From: Hypsibius dujardini
Lineage: Eukaryota; Tardigrada; Eutardigrada; Parachela; Hypsibiidae
DNA: 47,542 bases
Direction: 5' to 3'
Assembly (NCBI GenBank): GCA_001579985.1
Contig: LRSR01009697.1
Coordinates: 1 to 47,542, forward strand
This document shows positions 9,395-21,000 of this stretch, piece by piece; positions within the stretch are counted from its first letter, which is position 1, and the number at the start of each line of letters is the position of its first letter. Below the pieces are notes generated by a model that ran no database searches, had not been told where the DNA came from, and saw only the letters and a program-made list of their open reading frames with translations. The position numbers were made by a program, and so were the translations under genes.

Positions 9395-12300
9395 ATGGAC
9401 TATTCAGGAAGCATCCTTTGTTGTTTTGGTCTTATTCTTTCCTCCGGGATATGCAGTGAGGCGGAACACCCGTTTATTCGCTCTTTTTATATAATTACAT
9501 TATTTAGTATTATGTCATACGTTATCATTTTATTAATTATTATCAATCATTATCATGTTGTTATTTTATTTATTGTTATGTTATTTATTATTATTATATG
9601 TGTTATTTCTATATTATTTGAGGCTGTTTTACTGTTTATTGTTCGCTAGACGCTCTTCCTCCGAATTCCGCCGAATCAGCGCTCATTACTGAAGCAAGAG
9701 GCCAAACAACATGCCAACCGAGTGAACTGGAATGCGATGACGGTAATGGCTGTTATGTCGCCAGTGCGGGGTGCGACGGAAAAGAGGATTGCGCGGACAA
9801 ATCTGACGAGAAGAAGTCCTACTGCCAGCCGACATGCGGAGTGTCCTACTTCCCCATCGCTCCGGGACGAGGGAACTTTGAAAAAATTACCGGAGGTATG
9901 TTTTCCCAGCGTTCGTCGTTGGCAGCAAATTTGCGATTATTTTAAGCTCCACGTCTTTTTTTGCCAGGTGTCGTGGCCAAAAAAAACTCACTTCCCGTAA
10001 GTCTAATTGCTTGGTTGTAAATCATCTGCACGGAAGTGTCACAACCTATTAATATTAATACTGTTATTATTATTACTGTCTATTTTCATTTACAGTGGCA
10101 AGCGGCACTTTTTCGACCGTATCCTGCGGGTTTGGGTCATCCCCCGGTAAGGTTTTAAACATAATGTAAAGGTGAGGCTCACAACCCTACACAACCTTTC
10201 GCTATGCTCGCAACCCACACAACCTTTTTAATTATCACTTGCTATGTACACAACCTTTTTCGCCAATTGTTGGACACAACCTTTAGCTATGAACGCAACC
10301 TTTTCCCGGCCTTAGTTCTCAATCAGTTTTCTGCAACAATTCGGTTGGGTCCAAGTCGAGTGCGAAGCTCTCTGGGCAGTTTTAGAGGCGCAGCCTGATC
10401 TAACGAACATGCAATTTTGAATATCAAAAAAATATTTGAACCAACATAATACCTTATATTTTTTTGCTGTAGGCCATATAAAATTTATAGATCCTTATAA
10501 ATTTTAATGTACAAATAAATATACTGATAAAATGTATATGTTTTTTGTAAGGTCTTATAAGTGCTTTTAATTTGTAAGATCGGGCCCTAAAAATTATTAT
10601 AAATTTTCATCAAGAAAAGATGACCAGTGGTCAATTGGCACCGGAACATATGTAGAACAAAACGAACTCATCAACTTGCTGCCACTGAATGTTGTTTTTA
10701 GGTTTAACCAATAGGAAAACTGCTTAGTACTGACCGTCGATTATTATTACTCTTTCACGGGAAACGAGTTCTCATGTTATAACCCCCCGTAAACCTTCTA
10801 CTAAATAAAGACCCTTCTCCTGACCACTCTTGCAACCAAAAGTATAAAAATAAATCATCCGGAAAAGGTTGTGTATATAGCTACAGATTGTGTTCAACAA
10901 TTAGCGAAAAAGGTTGTGTACATAGCAATTGCTAACTAAAAAGGTTGTGTTGGTTGTGAGCATAGCAAAAGATTGTGTAAGGTTGTGGGCATGGCTCTCT
11001 CCTAATGTAAATCTCTTGCACTACCTAGTTCAGCATGTGGGCCTTTGGGCGCAAATCCAGTATTACTAAGCTTGCTGAAAAAGATGGAAAGATCGCCAAA
11101 TATTGAGCGTCAATCTGAAACGTACTTCTCTCTTTTGCTATAATTATTTAGGATCGCAAGTATCAGTTCTGCGGAGGGACTATTATCAAAGACAGGTAAA
11201 ACACCGGTTTCGAAGCCGACCCTCAGGTGCTATTGTAACTCACGAGAAATAATTTTCAAAGCAAAACTTGAGTCGTTTAAAAAAAATATCGAAGTGATCT
11301 TACCAATAATTTTAATTTTTAATAAAATTTAAGAGTTCCTCAAGCATGCAAGATACCCAGACACTTTGAAGTTGAACTGCGAATGGGATTAGTACAACAT
11401 GTCAAGGACTATCAATTAGACCACACCGATAAAATCCATTTTGAACCACATCATACCAGAAATATGGGACTGTTATAAATCATAGTTGTAATTGTAATTG
11501 TAATTGTGAAGTGATGCTAAATAATTATCCGCCTTAGTTTTTGTTATGATAAAGATATAAGACTCTGGTCCTTGCACAAGCTTAGGTCATTCCTTCGAAA
11601 GACTGGTTTTTTAGGTGGATCTTGACGGCTGCCCATTGTCTCACCGCCGAGTAAGTTCCTCTGTTACATTTTTACTTTTTTTTGCCAAGAACTACAGTAT
11701 ATTTGACATGTGAAATTCTCGCTAAAGACGACTACCTAGTCGGGCTAATTGGCAATCCGACGTCCCCGTCAGCTTTCTCAGTCCGATCGGTTTGACGGTT
11801 CGGTTGGGGGCGTTTAACACCTCCAATGCCGCTGCTGTGGACCAGGCTATCGACATGGATGTGGAGACAGTTTACTGGTACTATATGCCCCCCTGGCCAG
11901 TTCATGATATGTCAAGCAAAATGTCAAACGGATATTAGTATTAAACGATGGACGTGTTTTTGCAGTAATCCGCGATTCAATCTGAAAAAGTGGGTCGATT
12001 ATGATTATTGTTTACTGAAATTGCGGAGCCGAATACCGTTCCGCAAGAATATTGGCCCGGCGTGTCTCCCCCCTCACGACTCCGACGTGGTGGGCGGAAC
12101 AAAATGCCTTGCTTCTGGTATGGAAGTCCAAATTTTTATCGGACAATTCCTGCGCCTTGTCTTTAGGGTTGGCAAAAACTAATATTATCCGATTAATTAG
12201 TTTTCTTAGCCACCTAAAAATTGGTTACTAAAGATTTTTATTCTAGTTTCTTTTAATAACTAAATATTTTAGTCTAGTTTTAGCCAGATTGAGTTAACGA

Positions 12301-15300
12301 ATTTCATTTTTATAAGTTTTTCTCAGTTAAATTCTTAATAACTACAATTTTCAGTTTGATTTTTTTGTCAACTAACAAACTAAATAAGAAAATAGTTACT
12401 AAAAGGTTTAGTTTAATTGTAGTTTAGCTTCTTTAGTTTAGTTTTGTCATCTGTACTTGTGCTTCAATTTACGTTCAGAAAATTGTTTCTTGCTACTTGC
12501 CAGGCTGGGGATACACTGATAAAGATGAACTGAATACAACGGTGCTCCATCAAATCTTCCTCCCTGTCCTTGGCCGAGACTCCGCCTGCTTTCGTCCACC
12601 GTTTGCCTCGTAAGTACTTTACCGGAAAGGCTAAAATAGCATTTAGTTTTCGCTTAAAAGCTGTATTCAAAATTAAACTTTACTTTAGATTTATATAACC
12701 AATTTCATTTTAAATCTTTACCTAAAATGTCATATGATTTTGTTATTGCTCTGTTAGCGACGTATCAAAAGGAGGCACTTGTTAAGTATCTTGCTAAACA
12801 TTATATTTACATTCATACTAATAAAACCATCCAAATTTTAGAAGCATACAAAGCGGCAGTCAAAAATCTGGTTTTTAAATTGTGAGCATTGTACTTTTCG
12901 TCGATTCAAAAAAACAATTCTTCTCAGTCACAAAATGTCCGCTTTGTTTTGAGTCGCATCATGCTTTGCTTCCCTCATCATCCGATTAGGTCTATGTCTG
13001 AACGGATGATATGCTCGGGAAACACAAATGGTATATACGTACAAGTCCGATCTGTATTTCAGTACCGGTGTAACTGTGTAAAAATGATCCACACGTCCTC
13101 GGGGTTGTGTTTGTGTAGGCGACCTCGTGCAGAATGGACTGAACCCTTTCCCGATAGGTGGCGTGTGTCCAGGAGATTCCGGCGGACCCTTGGCCTGTCA
13201 GAATCTAACTACCAGCCAGTGGACCGTCACCGGAATTGGCAGCTTCTCGACGCTTTGTCAACAGACCAGCACGTATAACGTAAATGTACGTATCAAAAGT
13301 TTATAAATTTCCGTTGCGCAGTTTTAAGACGCATCAGCATTCGGAAATCTGAGCAACCATGTCTAACCAGGGATGATTTTCAACATCCACACTTAGAATC
13401 TACCCATAATTTATCCATAATTTCTCTATGTTGTTTAATATTTTGAATATAATAATATATGTACTGTCGGCGTGGTTCCAAGAAATGTTTTGGCATTGTT
13501 TTAAATTTGCGGAAACGCTGAAAGAAAACACTTCCTTTGATATTCACTGTAAAAATTCAATTTTTCATAAATATCTTTTTATTAAAAATATTTAATGCTA
13601 TCCCAATTAAAAATTCTATTTGAAATCGATTCGCATCAGCCGAATTTGTTTCGATGTCAAGGGGCATAGCTTTAATATATTCCCGTAAGTGCATTCATAA
13701 ATTTACGGCCTGTTTCAGTATTGAAAAACAGCTCCGCCCTCTGATATTGAAAAGAATTTCGTCTGATGCGAATCGCTCCCAGATTACATTTTAGTTGGGA
13801 TGTTGTCAAAATATGTTTAATCAAATTGTTCCTTAAAAATCAAATTTTTAAAGTGGAAATCAGAGAATGTGGATTCTTTCAGTGTTTTGGCAAATTTAAA
13901 AGTATGTCAACAAATTTTTGGGAATCACACCGACAACATTCGGCATGTATCGTGAATTATTTTAAATACCGCATTTCAAAAAATATAGCGAATAGATTCT
14001 ATGTGCGGACGTTAAAAATCATCCCATGTAAGATCGTTGTTTCTTGGATCTTACACTAACGGTATTTTGTTCTTCTAGGTTCATGCTAGGGTCGGTGCGG
14101 CAATTGACTGGATTGAAGGGATTGTTGCTAACGGAACGTACAAATATCCCCCGTCGCCGGCCAGGTGTGCGACGAACGAACTGAAATGCGACGACGGCTA
14201 TGGATGCTACGATGCCAGTGCGGGATGCGACGGAAAGGCTGACTGCACGGACAAATCAGACGAAAAGAAGGCCTACTGCCAGCCGGAATGTGGGAGGTCC
14301 CATTTCACCATTGCCGGACAGCTTGAGAGCTTGGGCAAAATTACCGGAGGTACGTGTGTCATCTGGACATGTAGAGTATCTAGAGTATTCTAGCGGACTC
14401 TTTTCGGTTTCCTTCTTATTCCCGAAAACTGTAACTCTGTTTGAAGGGTGCAACACGCTTATTGCAGTTTTCCGTACTTTTTTCACGTTTAGAATAAACA
14501 TTTGGAATCGATTGGCGGTCAGCCGAATGTTTTTAGAGGTCAGGGGCCTTCCAGCGAAAGGCCAATCTTAGGAAATTACGTAAAAGCTCACAATCGCAGT
14601 GATTATGAAAATGACGGCGACTATGAAATGAGAGTAGTTTTGAAAAGTTCAAATAGCTCTGCCCCGTGATTTGCCAAAAATTGTGCTAATGCCAATTGAC
14701 TCCAGATGGAGTGCGAGATGGTAAAACAACAATGAAAGTATTTTTTATTAATTATATTTAGCTCCACCATATGGAAATACTGAGATACTACTGAGTACTG
14801 ACTAACTTGGAGTCAGAAAAGAGGTGATAAAGCTTAGGCCTCGTACCGATACATTGCGGGTATAGGTTGCGAGATCACCGGCTCCAGATCAAAGTAAAAC
14901 TTGATCAATACATATATAAATACACGTTCATCTGCAAGCTTAATGATTTGCCGTTACAACTGTTTTCTGACAAACAAATACGTTGGTGCACGTGAAATTT
15001 TTCGGTTGGTCTCTAAAATAGCTGAAAAGGATCGCTCCCTAGCACTGCAAAAAATTAGCATTTTTTTTAACAACACTTATTAATTTTTTAGGTACCAATG
15101 CCCTGAAGAACTCACTTCCTGTAAGTGTTTAGTCAACTTGAAAACTATTATTACACGAGAGCTGCGCCTTGACATAATTAAGACTTGTGGTTTTCAGTGG
15201 CAAGCAGTACTCTTTGAACCATATCCTCCCAATTTTGGGTATCCCGCGGTGAGGTCTTCCTTATAATGTCAATGAGTTATCCCAGCATAGGTTGCTGTTA

Positions 15301-17117
15301 GATTATTCCATACTCTGTTGTAGGATAGGAAACATAAGTTTTGTGGAGGAACAGTCATCAATGACAGGCAGGTTTTGTCTGTCTCATGGCCATCACCCGT
15401 ACAATCACCCGTACAATCACATTTCATATTTTAATGCATTTTACACATATTTTTTGTAGATGGGTTTTGACGGCCGCCCATTGTCTTAGCCTGTATGTTA
15501 GAAGCCGAAATATCTCTCCCTAGATTTCTCCAACCGCCAGAGATTATATATTTTCCTTCTCAGGGATCATCCAGAGCAAAGTGAATGGAAAGCCAACCCC
15601 ATCAATACCTACAGGAATCCAGCTGGTTTGACCGTTCGACTGGGAGCGTACGACACATCGGTAACGGCCGCCGCGGACCAAGCCGTCGACATGGACCTGG
15701 AAGAAATTCATTGGTATGACAGTGACAGAGAGATAGAGATTATGGGTCAAGGTGTAACGGAAACCAAAACAAAAGATTCCAAATAATAATATTAACAATA
15801 GCATTTCTTCTTTTTAGTAACCCTCGATTCAGTCAAAAAAGTTGGACAGACTACGATTATTGCCTGTTGAAATTGAAGGGTAAAATTCCGTTTCGCAAGA
15901 ATATCGGACCGGCATGCCTGCCTGCTCAAGGCTCGGACGTAGCGGCAGGAACAAAATGCCTTGCATCTGGTATGCCTTAATACATTTTTCTAAATTTTAA
16001 GTTGAGATAAATTGAAGGGTGACCTTCACTGACACAGGTTGGGGATATATCGGCAAGGACCAACAGGAAACGACAGTGCTGCAGCAGATCTACCTCCCAA
16101 TCCTCGGCCGCAACACTGACTGCCGACCCGAACTGTTCGGATCGTAAGTGTCCTACAATTTTAAGTTTCAACTACACTTTACATTTAAAATAATTTGATA
16201 AAAATTCTTTTATGACAGCCCGCTCTCTCTCTATATATAGTCTAAAAGACACTCGTAGTAGTGAAAGCCAGGAATAAATCATCTCACTAATATTACTAGT
16301 TTAAAATGAGCACAACCCAAAATATGTTGTATGTTTAGAAAACCTTTAAAACTTGCCCAAAATTCCTCCTTAATAAAAAAGGACCCGGCATTTCATGTAC
16401 AGTATATACAGTATATTCACATTTTTATGAGCTGATCAACTTACATTTACATCTGTCTTTCTATTTATTATTAGCCTTATGACCGAACAGATGCTGTGCT
16501 CTGGAACTAAGGACGGTATGTGATTACCACATGTCTTCTGGTTATTTTTTTAATTTATAAAAGCCCCTCCTCCTCTTGTAGGTGTGCTTACGGATCCGAT
16601 CTCTATGAGCGGTATATGTCAGGGTGATTCGGGTGGTCCTCTGATCTGCAAAAATCCTTCCACCGAACAATGGGTCGTCTCGGGAGTCGCCAGCCTCACA
16701 ACACTCTGCGGAAAACAGAGCACATACAACCTCAATGTAGGCATTTCAAGTGCAGTATTCATACATTTGAGATCACCTTTTTAAAAAGAGTCCTTAAAGT
16801 GGGTTATTGAGATATAAACGCCCAAAATTATACTGTTTCTGACAATAAAAAAATAATTTTGAAGATTGACAAATGAAGAAAATTGCAGACGACTAGTCCT
16901 GTCAATAACGACGTCTCATCCTGATTTGAGGACTTTTCGTTGACAGGTCCACGCGAGGACGGGTTCCGCCATTGATTGGATAAACGGCATAATAGTCAAC
17001 GGGACGTTTACCTACCCACCGGACCTCGAAAGGTCCCCTTCAGACCGGCTGACAGTTACGAGCTTCGTCTCGCTTTTCCTCATGTTCACTTGCAGTTTTC
17101 TGCTCTTTTCACAATGA
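9395..17117 (+). CDS. Two-module LDLa/chymotrypsin-fold polyserine protease with hydrophobic C-terminus
   Basis: Twenty-two coding exons: 9395-9455, 9650-9895, 9968-9996, 10096-10146, 11152-11195, 11615-11650, 11740-11877, 11966-12117, 12504-12609, 12990-13030, 13119-13285, 14079-14349, 15092-15120, 15198-15248, 15324-15367, 15460-15492, 15564-15713, 15818-15969, 16038-16143, 16475-16515, 16582-16736, 16947-17117; 757 residues. Signal peptide about 1-20. LDLa 1 (residues 42-79, CDGKEDCADKSDE) is followed by protease 1 with [12 protein letters not shown] (His151), DYDYCLLKL (Asp215) and PGDSGGP (Ser322). Exon 12 reads from the end of protease 1 straight into LDLa 2 (from residue 387) without a stop. 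Protease 2 has His496, Asp563 and Ser666 (QGDSGGP). Both triads are complete, so both domains look catalytic. The position corresponding to chymotrypsin residue 189 is Gly in both (GGVCPGDS, SGICQGDS), so Arg/Lys specificity is unlikely; elastase- or chymotrypsin-like is inferred. The last about 25 residues are hydrophobic (SFVSLFLMFTCSFLLF), as in a GPI-anchor signal or tail anchor. Intron 15 needs a GC donor (15368-15369). Confidence 0.88.
10162..11010. repeat. Foldback element family 2 with 8-bp target duplication, in intron 4 of protease gene 1
   Basis: The left arm (about 10170-10310) and right arm (about 10858-11002) are inverted copies built from the subrepeat ACACAACCTTTTTCGC / GCTATG. 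They are flanked by identical TAATGTAA at 10162-10169 and 11003-11010, an 8-bp target duplication. The inner approximately 550 bp is AT-rich and has no long open frame. Inference: a non-autonomous DNA transposon; 8-bp duplications are typical of hAT, P and Merlin types. Confidence 0.8.
12160..12470. repeat. TTAGTT-rich AT repeat in intron 8 of protease gene 1
   Basis: Repeated TTAGTT/AACTAA units, with GGCAAAAACTAA near the left end and TTAGTTTAGTTTTGTC near the right end in inverted orientation. Similar sequence is seen at about 20760-20990. Confidence 0.45.
13465..13935. repeat. Foldback repeat family 1, copy 2, in intron 11 of protease gene 1
   Basis: The best-preserved long palindrome, about 471 bp. 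Outer arms: TGTCGGCGTGGTTCC at 13465-13479 against GGAATCACACCGACA at 13921-13935; the arms also share CTTTCAG and CAAATTTAAAA blocks. Inner arms: AATCGATTCGCATCAGCCG (13626-13644) against a GATGCGAATCG copy near 13765-13775. The centre is near 13700, with a small CCGTAA/TTACGG hairpin. Confidence 0.85.
14490..14712. repeat. Foldback repeat family 1, copy 3 (diverged), in intron 12 of protease gene 1
   Basis: Left arm GGAATCGATTGGCGGTCAGC with GAGGTCAGGGGCC. Right arm AGCTCTGCCCCGTGA and GCTAATGCCAATTGACTCC. The centre has changed. Confidence 0.7.
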
Positions 17118-18094
17118 CTCAAAGCGGATGTGATACCTTGAGATCTCGTACCAAATGTCAAACTTCTGCTCAGCTGATATGGCTCTCCAAAGCACGCGTG
17201 TAACTGTTTTTTGGGCTGAATTTTTTTAAGAATAATATCCGAAAGGGGTCTTTGAAGAACAGATGTCAGAGAAAAACCGTTTTTTTGGAGATTAAAAATC
17301 CGTCAACCAATTATTCCGTCCGTCCGCGTGCTCATCTTTTCGACAGGTGTCTGTTGGTCCGTCTATTCTTCCGCCAGTAAATCCGTTTGCCAGTAAATCC
17401 ATTCGCCCATTTATCCGTCCGTTCGCCCGTCCGCTAGACCATCCGACCTTCTGTCTGTCCGTCTGTCCGTCCATCTGCCAATCCGTTCCTCCATCAGTTT
17501 TTCCATCCGCGTGTTCATCCTTTCACCCATTTTTCCGTTTATAAGTCCTTCCGTCAACCCAAAAATTAGTCGGCATGCCAGTCCTTCCACCCGTTCGTTT
17601 GCACGTCCTTTGGTTGACTTTTCTTCCATTCAGCCTGTTTCCTAACAACTCCTTCGTCAGGACGATGTTGGTCTCACCGTTTACTTGACCGTTTAGTTGA
17701 CAGTGGTTATTCGACCCATGCGCACTCAGCCATCCATCAAGTCCACTTTATTCACTCCTCGTTTTCGTCATTAAACCTTAAAACTATTCCTTGTACAGTA
17801 TGCGAGGTGTAGATAATGTATCACGACCTGGAAAATATGCCTACGATAAGGCCGTTATAACGGTCCTTCTGCACTGTTCGAGTTTAAGAAAGAATAATCA
17901 AATATCTTTCCCACCACTCCTTTCATATTATTGTCAAAACAAAAACTCTTATCAAATTACGCGAGAATTAATATTTCGCGTCAAGAGGGCCATAACGGGT
18001 GCCATCTCGCATTAATATATACGAAGTGTCTAAGGTAACGGAAATGTTTCTGAACGATTCGATCTGATCAAGTTTCCAGATTCCATTCAAATCA
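17118..18094. other. Intergenic region between protease genes 1 and 2
   Basis: No coding exon is supported. Between about 17310 and 17600 there is a degenerate CCGTCCGTC/CCATCCG minisatellite that produces spurious open frames on both strands. No hairpin partner for it was found here. The remaining sequence is unremarkable AT-rich DNA. Confidence 0.6.
17310..17600. repeat. Degenerate TCCG/TCCA minisatellite
   Basis: Imperfect GTCCGTCCGTC, CATCCGTTC and CGCCCGTCC units. The same unit type fills the arms of the foldback at 33517-34060. Confidence 0.75.
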
Positions 18095-21000
18095 ATGCAT
18101 TTCCTCAAACCAATCAGCACTCCAGGAGTGGTCGTTTTGCTGCTGTTCGTCTGGACAGCAAGTACGAGGAATACTGTAAATTGCATGTATACAGTAAGAA
18201 TGTGGTACGTCGGTCTGATGGGTTTTTTGTGTAGATGAAATCGCCGCACAATCCCCTTTAAATCGTGAAAGCAGCCCACGGGACACCGTTACGTGCAGGC
18301 CCGGCGCGATCTACTGCGACGACCGAACCGGATGCTACAATGCCACGTCCGCGTGTAATGGGATAGTCAACTGTGTGGATGGATCGGATGAGAAAACGGC
18401 CTACTGCTCTCCGGCTTGCGGGGTTTCTCATCTGCCAATCGCCGGCGACGGTCCGGCTAAAATTACCGGCGGTACGTTTAGTTCGAAGACGTCTAAGAAA
18501 TTATTGTTTTGGTGTGAGTCGGGGGTAGGGTGAAGATTTTTTGTTTGCTTCATAGGAATCTTGGCCAACCGGCATTCCCTACCGGTAGGCCTTCGACTAC
18601 CCATCTAGTCATTTATTTAATTCACAATATTGTTAGTGTCACTGTCCACGCATATACAGAGCACAACAGGTTGTGTACTTTCAGTGGCAAGTGGCTTTAT
18701 TCAAGCCTACGGGATCTTCATCGGGAGTAAGTCAAATAATTTAGCCCTGCTGCACGAGCGATGGGTCCTGAAGGAAAATTAACTATTTCACCATTTCGCA
18801 GTCGAAGTTTCAATTCTGCGGAGGGACAATTCTGAGCAACAGGTAATAATATCAACAACAGTAATTAATTAATCTATTAAGCTCTGCCATTCTGTACGTG
18901 CTAAAGGAAGTATTTCAACTTAATCTTTTGCTTACAAATATTGCAAAGAAAAATTAGTTTAATATGGAACATGAAATATTTCAGAAATTGCTTAAAACTT
19001 GAATATTTCTTTTTTATTCACACTCCTCCCCTTAAATTTCGATTGTGCCAGAAGCACTACAATTTTTCTTACGTGTCCGAGGCACCAAAAACGTACTTTT
19101 GTGCCATAGGCACCACTTTATATGGCACCACGTCTTTTTTGCAGTGCCACTGGCACTGCTGAATGATTGATTGATTGCCTGATATCTCGAATTTTTGGTA
19201 CCCGTGCCAGAGACACCAATTTTTTTTCGTGAGACACAATTGGTGCCATGAACACTTTTTTAGGAAGCGTTTAACACGTTTCAGTAAACGGTGTTCTGGG
19301 CACACTTTTTTGAGGCGGTGCCCCCTCTCCCCCCCCCCGACTCCAAACCTCAACCCAACGCTAGTGAAATAGTAAATTCGGGCCAGGCTACCGTGAACTT
19401 TACCCCTTACAAATTCACATTATTTAAATTAAAGAAGAAGAAAAAACGATTCTTTTAATAAATCGATTCGCATTCCGCATGAGTTTGATATGTGGAAAAT
19501 TTCTGATTATTGGCACAACCCTTGATGTCATTAAATCCAGAGGCCCTTTCAGGGTCCTTACAGATTGGAACCAGCAGGACCCCTCATCAATGCCGGAGCT
19601 ATTAACTAGTTATCACTCGTTTGCACCATAGGTGGATTCTTACAGCTGCTCACTGTTTCGCGCGGTAAGAAATCGTGCGTCCTGCCGGAATAATCAACTG
19701 AATTTTGAGTACTGTGCCAATTGTAACCTGCACAGGGGACCACCGGCCGAAGTCTACTGGGAGCCAGATTACCCCGTCCTTTTCCAGTCCCCCGCCAATA
19801 TCACCGCTCGAGTCGGAGCCCACGACCTTTCCGTGCTGGCCAGTGCTGATGAAGCTGTGGATATCGATGTCGAATCCATTCATTGGTTGGTCACGTACCC
19901 TATTAAGTTTAAGTTTACTACATTATTATATAATAGATATGTCATATTATTATATATTTTATATGTAATGAATATATCATGCATCATCAAAAAGTACATT
20001 ATTTGGTATTAAATTTTATAAACTTTTTTGCACATATTCACTGACTTTGTCTGACACTTTGTGAGGGCACATAGTATATAGTACGTATGTCTTGCTTTTT
20101 CTAGCCATCCTAAGTACCAACAACAGGCCCGATGGGACTACGATTTTTGCCTGCTGAAAATGCGAGAGAAAATACCATTTCGCAAGAACATTGCTCCGGC
20201 CTGTCTTCCTGCTCAGGACGATGACGTCACACCAACCAGTCGCTGTTTAATTTCAGGTACTTATAAGCAGTCCAATGGTTTATTTCTCGTATTGAATGAT
20301 ATCATGTGTAGACAATCCACTCATCGGATGTTCTTTTTATAGGATGGGGCAAAACGAGCGTCGAGGAAGGTAGTGCCACCTTGCTGCATCAAGTGACGAA
20401 ACCGATTCTCAGCCGGTTGACCACCTGCAATGCTACTGTCCTGGGTATTCCACAGTACGAAGGGTAAGTTCACGGGATTGGGTTGTGTACTAAGAGGAGT
20501 AGGATTCTAATTTTATTTAGGTGAGGGCTCTGTTTGCAATCCGGCATAACCGCTTTAATTATCAACTGCTATGCCGGCAAACTTTTTGTCAAGTATTAGG
20601 CACAACCTTTTTCTATGGAAAACCTTTTCTCCGAATATTATAGTCACACACACTTTAATCCCAAAATGATGTTTGTCATAAAACCAGCAGAATCATACGT
20701 AATTAGAGATTAGGATATTTTATTTGAAAATGCAATTTCTTTAAGAATATTTATAAACGAACAGAGAGATTAGTTCATTAATTATTAACCAGGTTTTTAA
20801 TTAACTAACACTTACAGTATTTACTAAGGAGTTTTAGTTTTGTTTTGTGCCTAAAGCTTTTAGTCTTCATTCTTAAATCTCAGTAGACTTAAGTTTTTTA
20901 GTTTTAAGTTTTTCATGCTCACCCTTTACACTATTATGTAGTGGCAAAAAAAATTAGTTTGGTATTTTTACTCAACTTGAACAATTAAAACAAAATTAAC

